From assembly GCF_003429005.1 (NCBI RefSeq), contig NZ_QVQV01000006.1, forward strand, positions 558,001 through 622,000: a stretch of 64,000 nt of DNA, read 5' to 3'. The position numbers were made by a program, and so were the translations under genes. Shown piece after piece: positions 48,701-58,609 of this stretch (its first letter is position 1; the number at the start of each line of letters is the position of its first letter). Under the pieces are notes generated by a model. That model did not search any database. It was not told the DNA's origin and saw only the letters and a program-made list of their open reading frames with translations. The stretch comes from Paraburkholderia sp. DHOC27. GTDB taxonomy: Bacteria > Pseudomonadota > Gammaproteobacteria > Burkholderiales > Burkholderiaceae.

Positions 48701-49931
48701 TCGAAGCGCCGGCGCGTGCCGTGCCTGGCGCAGCAGTGGAGGCCCCGAGAGTCGAAGCAGAATGCGTTGCCGAAGGGGATCCGGAAGGCGTCGCAGAGGA
48801 CGCACCCGGCTGCCCCCCGCTCGCCGCCGCATCACGACGAACGTGTGAAGGCTCAACCGCTCCGCCATGCAGCGCTTGAGTTGCGGCGAGCGACTTCGGT
48901 GCCGCTGCCGCTGCGCTGAGACCGGCAGCGGTCACTGCCGCGCCGAACGGACTGGGCTGAGCAACCGGACGCGCCGCGCCGCGCGAGTCGGAAGAAGTAG
49001 AGGCTGCAGTGGGCTGTGCGGTTGCCGAAGCTTGCGCTGCAACGCCTGTCTGCTCACGTGTGGTCTTAGGCGCGACCCCCGCGGATTCACGCAACCAGCC
49101 CTCCGGTGCGACCGGCTCGGCCGGCATCCACGGAGCGGGGCGCTCGACCGCGCCGCCCGCAGCTTGTCCACGCGCCGCGCTCTGGTGAACCGCTGCACCG
49201 GCACGCGTGCGGGCCGTGCTTTCTCCTGCATTCGCCGCGCCACGGGAAGATGCGTCCCTCGCTTGCCAGCCTGCGCCAGCGGAGGTGGCAGGCGCGCCAC
49301 GGCGCGCGTCGGCGGCGAACGTGTCTGTCGCACCACCCGCACCACCCGCACCACCCGCACCACCGATCCCCGCAGCCATGCCACCCGCCGTGGACGCGCC
49401 CCGCTTCGAAGCAGGCGGCCGCCATACCGTTGGCCGTGCGTAACGGCCCTGGCTTCTCGGTGTCATCGGATTGGCGGGCGTAGAGCCGTAGGCCGGCAAC
49501 CCGGTATCGGGACTGCTGCGCCGGCGTGCGTCCTCGTCACGTTTGGCCAGCCCGCGTGACAGCCCGAGCCCGAACGCGCTATCCGTCCAGGCGGCGACGC
49601 TGCTCCAGCGGAAGTCGATCAACCACGGCAGGCTCAGCACCAGCAGCGCCAGCATCACGAGCGGTGTGGCGATGTGCCCGAGCAGTTTGCCAAAGCCGCC
49701 GGCCAGCGCGTGGCCGAGCCCATCGACGCCAACCATATTGAGCAGCGATGCCTCCAGCGTGCAGCTTGCCACGAGCACACAGACGAAGCCGAGCCACAAG
49801 CGGATCGTGCCGGGACCGCGCAAGCCGACGCCGCCAGGCAGCACGGCCTTGACGAGGCGCCAGAAGAGGGGAATGAACCAGACGGCCGACCCGCCGAACC
49901 AGCCGAAAACTACCGTGTGCATGCTAGACAT
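45768..49931 (-). CDS. ftsK: FtsK/SpoIIIE-type DNA translocase with very long linker
   Basis: A 1,387-residue DNA pump. The N-terminus has about three membrane helices (residues 4-25, 43-65 and 85-110). A linker of about 700 residues rich in A, P, S, T and G follows, containing glycine-alanine runs. The motor has Walker A AGTTGSGKSVAINAM and Walker B LIVVVIDELADLMMV, and the C-terminal gamma winged helix is RRASISSVQRQLRIGYNRAA. The usual first FtsK helix seems to be missing. The ATG at 49931 is preferred over a TTG seven codons earlier; an in-frame stop lies close upstream. It probably acts at the division septum. Confidence 0.88.
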   Translation of the reverse strand: MSSMHTVVFGWFGGSAVWFIPLFWRLVKAVLPGGVGLRGPGTIRLWLGFVCVLVASCTLEASLLNMVGVDGLGHALAGGFGKLLGHIATPLVMLALLVLSLPWLIDFRWSSVAAWTDSAFGLGLSRGLAKRDEDARRRSSPDTGLPAYGSTPANPMTPRSQGRYARPTVWRPPASKRGASTAGGMAAGIGGAGGAGGAGGATDTFAADARRGAPATSAGAGWQARDASSRGAANAGESTARTRAGAAVHQSAARGQAAGGAVERPAPWMPAEPVAPEGWLRESAGVAPKTTREQTGVAAQASATAQPTAASTSSDSRGAARPVAQPSPFGAAVTAAGLSAAAAAPKSLAATQALHGGAVEPSHVRRDAAASGGQPGASSATPSGSPSATHSASTLGASTAAPGTARAGASTPASGTRGPVQRSGFNGPAGATTPGTAPGVQGTSGQNAQSNLNRSPVTRTGTRAPTFSRPSANTQAVTPPASVQETLRSIEENAARWTTIAGASLARRGGAEVVRFTTEAAGPASQGVEHKLTDADGTRGTGEPTANMDAVGTASADALAAGVASGTPAASASVAPGKAAALATSAVTAATAAPAAPAESAPSDASLSAQPAAADATQPDATNVPASPAEASPAPAAASANDAPLPFSAIVSTSDHTSSAVTEAEHASVPSAAEHLEPAAEPSPVEHVGRVDHTGDVGDLAHPSQTERNTDAARTDHGDYSEAASHVDHAVRSEPDAPVDLPAKSSQAEQPQHTDESARTTPVAPAHAAPTSSEPALPPAAVVSNVVRFPGFGAHGIARAGSEVSDAASASNELAPAPFDAVEDDPIAVDEYDAPDASSIDDSNPISNSTGPIASGLTAPFPITRHEPANEPVAPRPPVRGHAPTVFEFHAPAASMVELPTLDLLARADTDVEPVSEERLAETGQLIEQRLQEFKVPVTVVGASAGPVITRFEVEPALGVRGSQIVGLMKDLSRGLGLTSIRVVETIPGKTCMGLELPNAKRQTIRLSEILEANVYQHSHSMLTLAMGKDITGHPVVADLAKAPHMLVAGTTGSGKSVAINAMIVSLLYKATPEDVRLIMIDPKMLELSVYEGIPHLLAPVVTDMKLAANALNWCVGEMEKRYRLMSAVGVRNLAGFNQKIRDAEAAGKKLGNPFSLTPEAPEPLATLPLIVVVIDELADLMMVAGKKIEELIARLAQKARAAGIHLILATQRPSVDVITGLIKANIPTRVAFQVSSKIDSRTILDQMGAESLLGQGDMLFLPPGTGYPQRVHGAFVADEEVHRIVEYLKQFGEPQYEEGILDGPTTEGATQDLFGDTPDAEADPLYDEAVAFVVRTRRASISSVQRQLRIGYNRAARLVEQMETAGLVSAMGINGSREVLAPGPAE
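49331..49366. repeat. 9-bp tandem repeat inside ftsK linker
   Basis: CACCACCCG occurs three times in a row from 49331 with a fourth variant CACCACCGA. It encodes a repeated Gly-Gly-Ala stretch of the linker. Confidence 0.75.
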
Positions 49932-50099
49932 CAACGAATGACGGATCCGCAAAAGCGCAATCCGTCGAGTTTAACCGGGGATGCGTAACGTCTCGAAGAC
50001 AAGTGACGAAGACACGTGACGAACCCAGCGGACCAGGCCGGCGGACCATACAGGGAACCAGGACAGCGGCAAACCCGCGTGAGCGCGACCGGCATGCGC

Positions 50100-50684
50100 T
50101 CACTTGCCCTGACGCGCGAAGGTCAGCGTGTCGCCGTTTTCGAGGATCAACTGCAACTCCTGCGGCGGGCGCATCTGTACACCCGTGCGGTTGATATGAG
50201 CGAGCGCATCGAGATACGGACCTTCGAGCTCGCCGCCGGGCGTCGCACAGGCCATGCGCGTGCCGGCAAGCGGGCCGAAGCTCAGCTTGCCTTCGGTCAG
50301 CGCGTACGTGCCCATGAAACGGTTGCAGCCCGAAAAGCCGTTGACGCGGCGCTGGCCGCTGGCGGTGGACAGCACCAGGGTGAGCGGTGCGCCGCTATCC
50401 GCAGCGGGCACGGCGCGCATGCTGCCGTCCGCCTGCTTCCAGGTGCTCAGGGTCCAGCTCGTGTCGTCCAGCAACTGGGTGGCCGCCGGGTTGAACGGAT
50501 CGGGCGGCGGGGCCTTGGCATCCGGGTGAGTGGGCATCGAACAGGCCGTGAACAGCGCGGCCACGCTCAGCGCGGCGAGCGCATGGCCGCAGACGCGGCG
50601 GGCTGCGCGCGGTGACCTGACAAGCGACGCATGAAGCGGCGCAACGAGACGCGCAATGCTTCGCGCGGGAGACGTTGTGAACAT
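50100..50684 (-). CDS. META-domain lipoprotein (HslJ-like)
   Basis: A 194-residue envelope protein. A signal peptide with an unusually long basic start ends in a lipobox-like LFTAC at about residue 48. The META domain follows: LLDDTSWTLSTWKQADGS, then FSGCNRFMGTYALTEGKLSF, then RMACATPGGELEGPYLDAL. META/HslJ proteins are linked to novobiocin resistance and motility in other bacteria; the function is unknown. The ATG at 50684 was chosen over a longer frame because the upstream part is non-protein-like and AGGA precedes it. Confidence 0.8.
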   Translation of the reverse strand: MFTTSPARSIARLVAPLHASLVRSPRAARRVCGHALAALSVAALFTACSMPTHPDAKAPPPDPFNPAATQLLDDTSWTLSTWKQADGSMRAVPAADSGAPLTLVLSTASGQRRVNGFSGCNRFMGTYALTEGKLSFGPLAGTRMACATPGGELEGPYLDALAHINRTGVQMRPPQELQLILENGDTLTFARQGK

Positions 50685-50885
50685 GGCGTCGGTCCTATTG
50701 AAACTTGCAAAGGCGTAAGGGTAACGCAGCCGGGTTGCCGTGCGCGAGTGATCGTCGTCGACGGGTCCGGCGCAACGGTTATGCGCGTGTGTCACGGCGG
50801 TGACGCGAGCCGCGCTGGTGGCGGCTCTACGCCCCGCCGCGGACGCAGCAACACGGGCATCACAGACAGATGACGCGTGCGGTAA

Positions 50886-50919
50886 GCATGGGTTGGGCAT
50901 GGGTTGGGCATGTTAACAT
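50886..50919. repeat. 11-bp tandem repeat and palindrome upstream of purT
   Basis: GCATGGGTTGG is repeated head to tail at 50886 and 50897, followed by a third GCATG. The next ten bases, ATGTTAACAT (50910-50919), are a perfect palindrome. The block lies 48 bases before the purT start. Confidence 0.65.
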
Positions 50920-50966
50920 CGCTGATCTACCCATTCCATCCCATCCGACATTTTTCTGGAGACCCC

Positions 50967-52187
50967 ATGCAGATCGGCCAACGGATCGGCACCCCGCTTT
51001 CCCCCTCGGCCACGCGCGTGATGCTGCTCGGCGCGGGCGAGCTCGGCAAGGAAGTGATCATCGCGCTGCAGCGGCTGGGCGTCGAAGTGATCGCGGTCGA
51101 CCGTTATCCGAATGCGCCGGGGCATCAGGTCGCGCACCGCGCGCACGTCATCGACATGACCGACCGTGACGCGCTGCGGACGCTGGTCGAACAGGAACGT
51201 CCGCACCTGATCGTGCCGGAGATCGAAGCGATCGCCACCGACGCGCTCGCCGCCATCGAAGCCGATGGCCTCGCCGAAGTGATCCCCACGGCGCGCGCCA
51301 CGCAACTGACGATGAATCGCGAAGGCATCCGCCGCCTCGCTGCCGAAGAACTCGGCCTCGCCACCTCGCCGTACGCATTCGCAGACTCGCTCGACGAACT
51401 CAAGGCCGGCATCGCCAAGGTCGGTTATCCGTGCGTGGTCAAGCCGGTGATGTCGTCCTCGGGCAAGGGCCAATCGGTCTTGCGCAGCGACGCCGACGTG
51501 GAACCGGCCTGGCAATACGCGATGGCGGGCGGCCGCGTGAATCACGGCCGCGTGATCGTCGAAGGGTTCATCGACTTCGAATACGAAATCACCCAGCTCA
51601 CCGTGCGCGCCATTGATCCCGCCAGCGGCGAGACCCGCACGTACTTCTGCGATCCGATCGGCCACGTGCAGGTGGCGGGCGATTACGTCGAATCGTGGCA
51701 GCCGCAGCCCATGAGCCCGATCGCGCTCGAACGCTCGCGCGAAATCGCCCACGCGGTGACGACCGCGCTCGGCGGCCGCGGCCTCTTCGGCGTGGAACTC
51801 TTCGTGCGCGGCGATGACGTATGGTTTTCGGAAGTGAGCCCGCGTCCGCACGACACCGGTCTCGTTACGCTGTGTACGCAGCGCCTCTCCGAATTCGAAC
51901 TGCACGCGCGCGCCATTCTCGGCTTGCCGGTGGATACGTCGCTGCGCGCGCCGGGGGCGTCGGCGGTGATTTATGGCGGTCTCGACGAAGCCGGTATCGC
52001 CTTCGAAGGTGTGGCCGCTGCGCTGGCGGTGCCGACTGCCGATCTGCGGCTGTTCGGCAAGCCCGAGAGTTTCGTGAAGCGGCGCATGGGCGTGGCGCTC
52101 GCCACCGGCGCGACCACCGACGAAGCCCGGGCGCGCGCCAAGCAAGCGGCCGCCGCCGTGCGCCCGGTGTCAGGGCAGTCGTCCTGA
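50967..52187 (+). CDS. purT: Formate-dependent phosphoribosylglycinamide formyltransferase
   Basis: PurT adds a formyl group from formate to glycinamide ribonucleotide using ATP, the alternative third step of purine synthesis. The 406-residue ATP-grasp protein has VMLLGAGELGKEVIIALQRL, the ATP loop VVKPVMSSSGKGQS and the metal-site region FSEVSPRPHDTGLVTL. The ATG at 50967 has CTGGAGA in front and gives the normal length. The upstream repeat block may be a control region. Confidence 0.95.
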   Translation: MQIGQRIGTPLSPSATRVMLLGAGELGKEVIIALQRLGVEVIAVDRYPNAPGHQVAHRAHVIDMTDRDALRTLVEQERPHLIVPEIEAIATDALAAIEADGLAEVIPTARATQLTMNREGIRRLAAEELGLATSPYAFADSLDELKAGIAKVGYPCVVKPVMSSSGKGQSVLRSDADVEPAWQYAMAGGRVNHGRVIVEGFIDFEYEITQLTVRAIDPASGETRTYFCDPIGHVQVAGDYVESWQPQPMSPIALERSREIAHAVTTALGGRGLFGVELFVRGDDVWFSEVSPRPHDTGLVTLCTQRLSEFELHARAILGLPVDTSLRAPGASAVIYGGLDEAGIAFEGVAAALAVPTADLRLFGKPESFVKRRMGVALATGATTDEARARAKQAAAAVRPVSGQSS

Positions 52188-52312
52188 GCGGCGCGTATCA
52201 GCGCTGCTTTGCTGTTGTCGTACCCCGCGTTGCCTGTCTGAGACAGCCTCAAACAATCTCTGACAGGCACGCGGCTCGTTCAAGCCATGTAGGACAGGCA
52301 GGAGAAGTTCGC

Positions 52313-52525
52313 ATGAGGTCAGACACCCGCAGTAACGCGCGGCTGCGCAAATTGAGCCGCCTTGGGGCGCTTGGCGTGCTGGTGACGCTGTGCGCCGGGC
52401 TGGCGGGTTGCGGGCTCGCCGCCGCGCCCTGCCGGGTGGCTTCGGCAGGGCTCAAGATCGTGCCGGTGGTCGGCCATGTCGCCGCCGCGCCGACCGATGC
52501 CTGTGCCGATGTAATCGATCCTTGA
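52313..52525 (+). CDS. Small lipoprotein (DUF6726-like)
   Basis: A 70-residue envelope lipoprotein: a basic start, hydrophobic LGVLVTLCAGLAGC with a lipobox cysteine at 33, and a short mature part with two more cysteines (APCRVASAGLKIV and TDACADVI). I recall similar small proteins in Burkholderiales, annotated DUF6726, with no known role. The ATG has AGGAGA about nine bases upstream. It lies between purT and the MliC-like gene on the same strand. Confidence 0.75.
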   Translation: MRSDTRSNARLRKLSRLGALGVLVTLCAGLAGCGLAAAPCRVASAGLKIVPVVGHVAAAPTDACADVIDP

Positions 52526-52612
52526 TGCCGACGGCTTGACCATCGTGACGTCACGCCAACACGTAAAGCACTATGTAACACTGCAACATCATATGCGTGA
52601 GTGGAGACTCTG

Positions 52613-52981
52613 ATGAAGCATTGGCTTGTCGCCGCAATGGCGTTACTCGGTACGGCGGCTTCGCTGCAAACGGTCTGTGCGGCGCCTCTGCGGCTCGCTG
52701 AAATCCAGACTAAAGACCGGCAGACGCATCAATACACCTGCGCCACGGGCAAGATACTGCGCGTGACGTACTGGAATGCGTCGAATGGCCAGAGTTTTGC
52801 GCTCGTGCCCGTGAAGGGCCGGCCCATGCTGTTCGTCGACACGCTGGCAGCGTCGGGCGTCAGATATCAGGCGGGCAGCTACGTCTGGTGGACCAAAGGA
52901 CCGCGTGCCGATCTGTACGACACCACGGCGGGCGAGAATGCGCCGCCCATCCTGTCCGATTGCGTGACGCCGGTCCGATAG
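52613..52981 (+). CDS. MliC-family C-type lysozyme inhibitor-like protein
   Basis: A 122-residue exported protein. The signal peptide spans about residues 1-25 (TVCAAPL). The mature part matches the MliC/PliC pattern: YTCATGKILRVTYWN, LVPVKGRPMLFV and AGSYVWWTKGPRADLYD, with a C-terminal cysteine that likely pairs with the one in YTC. Such proteins block host lysozyme in the periplasm or outer membrane. It lacks a clear lipobox, so a soluble periplasmic form is likely. Confidence 0.83.
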   Translation: MKHWLVAAMALLGTAASLQTVCAAPLRLAEIQTKDRQTHQYTCATGKILRVTYWNASNGQSFALVPVKGRPMLFVDTLAASGVRYQAGSYVWWTKGPRADLYDTTAGENAPPILSDCVTPVR

Positions 52982-53236
52982 CTCCGCTAGCGGCGCAGCG
53001 CAAGCGCGGCACCCACGTATCGAGGCCGCAGGCGCCTCGCCTGCCGCCGTTTCCCATTCCCCATGTGCGCGGCGCCGCTGCTCGCCACCGCGCACCATTT
53101 CCCGCCTGGTAGTAAGCTGTTCACCCGCGCCCACCGCTTCGCGCATGGCCGCGTCTGTCATCGTCTTCGATCAGCCGTTTCCGGATCCCATTGCGCGGGC
53201 CTTGAGTCCGCGCTCGTTCGTCAAGCGAGAGACTCA

Positions 53237-54889
<1,653 letters not shown>

Positions 54890-54930
54890 GCGGCGACGTG
54901 CAAGCCGGGACCCATCAAGGAGAACGAGGC

Positions 54931-56367
54931 ATGTTGAAGAAGACCTACCCGTACTATCTGGCCAATGTGGCGGTGGCGGCCAATACCGATCTCGAAGTCA
55001 CCGACAAGTTCACCGGCGAAGTGGCAACCCGCGTGGCAATGGCCGATGCCGCCGCCATCGACAAGGCCATCGGTCACGCCGTGGAGGCGCAGGCCGCACT
55101 GCGGGCGTTTCCGCCGTTCAAGCGCCAGGCCGTGCTCGAACACTGCGTGAGCCGCTTTCGCGAGCGCTTTGATGAGCTGGCCATGGCGCTGTGCATCGAA
55201 GCCGGCAAGCCGATCAACGATTCACGCGGCGAAGTCACGCGGCTGATCGATACCTTCAAGGTAGCCGCCGAGGAGGCCGTGCGGGTGGACGGCGAGATCA
55301 TCAATCTGGAGATTTCGCCGCGCGCCAAGGGCTATCACGGCTATGTGAAGCGCGTGCCGATCGGGCCTTGCTCGTTTATCTCGCCGTTCAATTTCCCGCT
55401 CAACCTGACCGCGCACAAGGTGGCGCCCGCCCTCGCCGTGGGGGTGCCGTTCGTGCTGAAACCGGCCAGCCGCACACCGGTCGGCGCGCTGATCATGGGC
55501 GAGATTCTCGCGGAAACCGACTTGCCCAAGGGCACGTTTTCGATCCTCCCCGCGCATCGCGACGGCGCCGACCTGTTCACCACCGACGAGCGTTTCAAGC
55601 TGCTCTCGTTCACCGGATCGCCCGCGGTGGGCTGGGATCTGAAGAAAAAGGCCGGCAAGAAGAAGGTCATTCTGGAACTGGGCGGCAACGCTGCGGCGGT
55701 CGTCGACGCGGATCAGGGCGGCAAGCTCGATTACGTGGTGGACCGGCTCGCGTTTGGCGCGTTCTATCAGTCGGGGCAAAGCTGCATCGGCGTACAGCGA
55801 ATTCTCGTGCACGCGAGCCTCTACGACACGTTACGCGACAAGCTGATTGCGAAAACGAAGTCGCTGATCATGGGCGATCCGAAGGACGAAAAGACCTTCG
55901 TGGGGCCGATGATCTCGGAGTCGGAATCGAAACGCCTCGCCGGGTGGATGGAGAGCGCGGTGCTGGCGGGCGCGAAGATCATCGCCGGCGGCACGGTGGA
56001 CGGCGCGAAGTTCGAGGCGACCCTGCTCGAAGACGTACCGCGCGACTCGGACCTGTACCGCAAGGAAGCCTTCGGCCCGGTGGCGATCCTCGAATCCTTC
56101 AAGGACTTCGACGAGGCGCTCGCACGGGTCAACGACAGCGACTTTGGCCTGCAAGCAGGCGTGTTCACCGATTCGCTTGCCCATACCCATCGCGCGTGGG
56201 ACGGGCTGGACGTGGGCGGGGTGGTGATCAACGATGTGCCGTCGTTCCGCGTGGACAACATGCCGTACGGTGGGGTCAAGGATTCGGGGCTGGGGCGCGA
56301 GGGCGTCCGCTACGCGATGGAGGACATGACCGAGCCGCGGCTGATGGTGATGCGTGAGACGTGGTGA
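54931..56367 (+). CDS. Aldehyde dehydrogenase family protein
   Basis: A 478-residue NAD(P)-dependent dehydrogenase. The glutamate is in VILELGGNAAAVV and the catalytic cysteine in FYQSGQSCIGVQRI; the motif FISPFNFPLNLTAHK is typical of the family. The ATG at 54931 is supported by AAGGAGA about ten bases upstream; the longer open frame overlaps the synthase gene and is not coding. It is paired with the acetolactate synthase-like gene and probably acts on a product of that enzyme or on its substrate. The aldehyde is unknown. Confidence 0.87.
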   Translation: MLKKTYPYYLANVAVAANTDLEVTDKFTGEVATRVAMADAAAIDKAIGHAVEAQAALRAFPPFKRQAVLEHCVSRFRERFDELAMALCIEAGKPINDSRGEVTRLIDTFKVAAEEAVRVDGEIINLEISPRAKGYHGYVKRVPIGPCSFISPFNFPLNLTAHKVAPALAVGVPFVLKPASRTPVGALIMGEILAETDLPKGTFSILPAHRDGADLFTTDERFKLLSFTGSPAVGWDLKKKAGKKKVILELGGNAAAVVDADQGGKLDYVVDRLAFGAFYQSGQSCIGVQRILVHASLYDTLRDKLIAKTKSLIMGDPKDEKTFVGPMISESESKRLAGWMESAVLAGAKIIAGGTVDGAKFEATLLEDVPRDSDLYRKEAFGPVAILESFKDFDEALARVNDSDFGLQAGVFTDSLAHTHRAWDGLDVGGVVINDVPSFRVDNMPYGGVKDSGLGREGVRYAMEDMTEPRLMVMRETW

Positions 56368-56705
56368 GGGTGGGGCGGCCGAGGCTGGGCCGCTCCATTG
56401 GTGCTGTCACAGGACTGTCTTGCGGGTAGCTTAGGCTGATCTGGCCCGTAACTTTGCCCGGTGGGACGGCGTCACTGCCGGGGGAGTGAGCAGAAAGCAG
56501 ACGTCCGCGCCATGAGTGTTTTTGCTGAAGTGCTACAATACCGGCCTTTCCGGCGGGTGTTTCCGTCGGCCGGAGCCGGCTGCATCTTCCCTGACCAGAT
56601 AGGGTACCGTGCGGCACGCCGTGGCTCCGCTTCATCCTGATGCCCCTCCGCGGCCCTGGCCGCTGCCGCGCCCCCCGCGCAGGCGCATTTTTAGCGAAAG
56701 CCACC
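56368..56705. promoter_or_regulatory. rhlE upstream region with long leader
   Basis: 338 bases before the rhlE start. TACAAT at 56534-56539 is a good -10; transcription from it would leave a leader of about 155 bases that is GC-rich and can fold, with complementary GGCCGG/CCGGCC-type segments around 56542-56581. A leader this long suggests control after transcription begins. Confidence 0.45.
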
Positions 56706-58172
56706 ATGTCCGACACAGCCGTCACGCCCAGCAACGAGACCTTTGACCAGTTTGGCCTTGCCCCCGACATCCTGAAAGCGGTTCTGGAGCAGGGCTACAC
56801 CACGCCCACGCCGATCCAGGCGCAGGCCATTCCGGTGGTCTTGTCGGGCCGCGACGTCATGGGCGCCGCGCAGACCGGCACCGGCAAGACCGCGAGCTTC
56901 TCGCTGCCGATCATCCAGCGCCTGCTGCCGCACGCGAGCACGAGCGCTTCGCCGGCGCGTCACCCCGTGCGTGCGCTGATCCTCACGCCGACCCGCGAAC
57001 TGGCCGACCAGGTTGCCGCCAACGTGCACGCCTACGCGAAGTACACATCGCTGCGCAGCGCCGTGGTGTTCGGCGGGGTGGACATGAATCCGCAGTCCGA
57101 CCAGTTGCGCCGCGGTGTGGAGATTCTGATCGCCACGCCGGGCCGTCTGCTCGATCACGTCCAGCAGAAAACCGCGAATCTCGGCCAGGTGCAGATGCTG
57201 GTGCTGGACGAAGCGGACCGGATGCTCGACATGGGCTTCCTGCCGGATCTGCAACGCATCCTGAACCTGCTGCCGAAGGAACGTCAGACGCTGCTGTTCT
57301 CCGCAACGTTCTCCGGTGAAATCAAGAAGCTGGCCGCGACGTATCTGCGCAACCCGCAGACCATCGAAGTGGCGCGCAGCAATTCGACCGCGACCAACGT
57401 CACGCAGACGGTCTATGAAGTGGCTGAAGGCGACAAGACCGGCGCGGTGGTGCAATTGATCCGCGACCGGGGCCTCAAGCAGGTGATCGTGTTCTGCAAC
57501 AGCAAGATTGGCGCGAGCCGCCTCGCACGCAGCCTCGAGCGCGACGGTGTGGTGGCGACGGCGATTCACGGCGACCGTACGCAGAACGAGCGTATGCAGG
57601 CTCTGGATGCGTTCAAGCGCGGTGAAATCGAAGCGCTGGTGGCCACCGATGTCGCCGCACGCGGGCTCGACATTGCCGAACTGCCGGCGGTGATCAACTT
57701 CGATCTGCCGTTCAACGCGGAAGACTACGTGCACCGCATCGGCCGTACGGGTCGTGCCGGGGCGTCCGGCGATGCGCTTTCCCTGTGCAGCCCGAACGAG
57801 CGCAAGCAACTGGCCGACATCGAAAAGCTGATCAAGCGTCCGCTCGATGTGCAACGTCTGACCGTGGATGTGCCGGTGCGGCACCACCATGAAGAGCGTG
57901 CGCCGCGGCGTGAACGCGAAGGACGTGATGAGCGTGGTGGACGCCGGCGTACTGGATCTTCGCCGGGTTCGTCGTCGTCGTTTGACCGGCCGCATCATCA
58001 TCGGCAACAGCCGGTGGATGATTTCTTCCTGAAGCCGTATGAGCCGTCGCCTTCCAGCCGGAAGGTTGAGGAGCGGAGTGAGGTTGCTGCTGCGCAGAAG
58101 CCGGCGAGCAAGCAGCCGCTGGCGGCGTTGTTGGGTGGGTTTGGGATGCCCAGGAAGAGTACTTCTTCTTAA
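56706..58172 (+). CDS. rhlE: DEAD-box RNA helicase RhlE
   Basis: A 488-residue cytoplasmic ATP-dependent RNA helicase. The motifs are in order: Q motif (FDQFGLAPDILKAV, TPIQAQAIPVVLSG), I AQTGTGKTASF, Ia PTRELADQ, II LDEADRMLDMGF, III SATFSGEI and VI HRIGRTGRAG. The C-terminal tail (about 390-488) is rich in R, G, H and S, an RNA-binding extension of the RhlE group. It is probably involved in ribosome assembly and RNA decay. The ATG at 56706 (MSDTAVTPSNETF) was chosen over a longer frame without protein features. Confidence 0.92.
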   Translation: MSDTAVTPSNETFDQFGLAPDILKAVLEQGYTTPTPIQAQAIPVVLSGRDVMGAAQTGTGKTASFSLPIIQRLLPHASTSASPARHPVRALILTPTRELADQVAANVHAYAKYTSLRSAVVFGGVDMNPQSDQLRRGVEILIATPGRLLDHVQQKTANLGQVQMLVLDEADRMLDMGFLPDLQRILNLLPKERQTLLFSATFSGEIKKLAATYLRNPQTIEVARSNSTATNVTQTVYEVAEGDKTGAVVQLIRDRGLKQVIVFCNSKIGASRLARSLERDGVVATAIHGDRTQNERMQALDAFKRGEIEALVATDVAARGLDIAELPAVINFDLPFNAEDYVHRIGRTGRAGASGDALSLCSPNERKQLADIEKLIKRPLDVQRLTVDVPVRHHHEERAPRREREGRDERGGRRRTGSSPGSSSSFDRPHHHRQQPVDDFFLKPYEPSPSSRKVEERSEVAAAQKPASKQPLAALLGGFGMPRKSTSS

Positions 58173-58609
58173 GTTTTTGGTTTTTGGTTTTGGTTTGGAT
58201 TGGTCGCCTGTTTTTGGTTGGCCTTTCCTTGCTTTGTTAGTGGTCTATTTGCGTTGCCCCTGTGCGGGGCGGCACCTACTTTTCTTTGCCGGCCGCAAAG
58301 AAAAGTAGGCAAAAGAAAGCGGGCTCACACCGCTAGCTCGTAGGTGTCGCCCCCTAAACTCACCTCGAAGTGGTCCGAGACGAGTGCGTCTCTCGCACCT
58401 ACCCACCCCGTGGCACAGCCATCATTCATCCAGCGCGCGCTTCGCGCCGCCGTTCGGTTCGCTTCCCTTCGTTTCATGCTGCGGCAGAGTTGTCGCGTCG
58501 GCTTCGATTTCTTTGTTTGCCGTTGCTGCCGCGCCGCTTGCGGTATTGCACGCGGAGGCCCTGCGTCGCAGAAAACCCAGACCATCATTGCCCAAACCAT
58601 CACTGCGAC
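58173..58609. repeat. Intergenic repeat-like region between rhlE and gluQ
   Basis: 437 bases with no supported gene, starting T-rich. Bases 58275-58289 (CCTACTTTTCTTTGC) and 58295-58309 are perfect 15-base inverted arms around a five-base loop. The surrounding text (GCCCCTGTGCGGGGCGGCAC) is a pattern I recognise from dispersed intergenic repeats in Paraburkholderia genomes. Open frames here are likely artefacts of the repeat. Confidence 0.65.

Noticed and set aside
49331..49366. Short regular repeat that might suggest a CRISPR-like array
   Set aside because: The units are only nine bases, adjacent without spacers, and lie in the coding sequence of the FtsK linker.
49929..50095. 54-codon frame upstream of and overlapping the ftsK start (TGATG)
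   Set aside because: It is not hydrophobic and cannot supply the missing first FtsK helix; composition is not protein-like and it lacks a ribosome-binding site.
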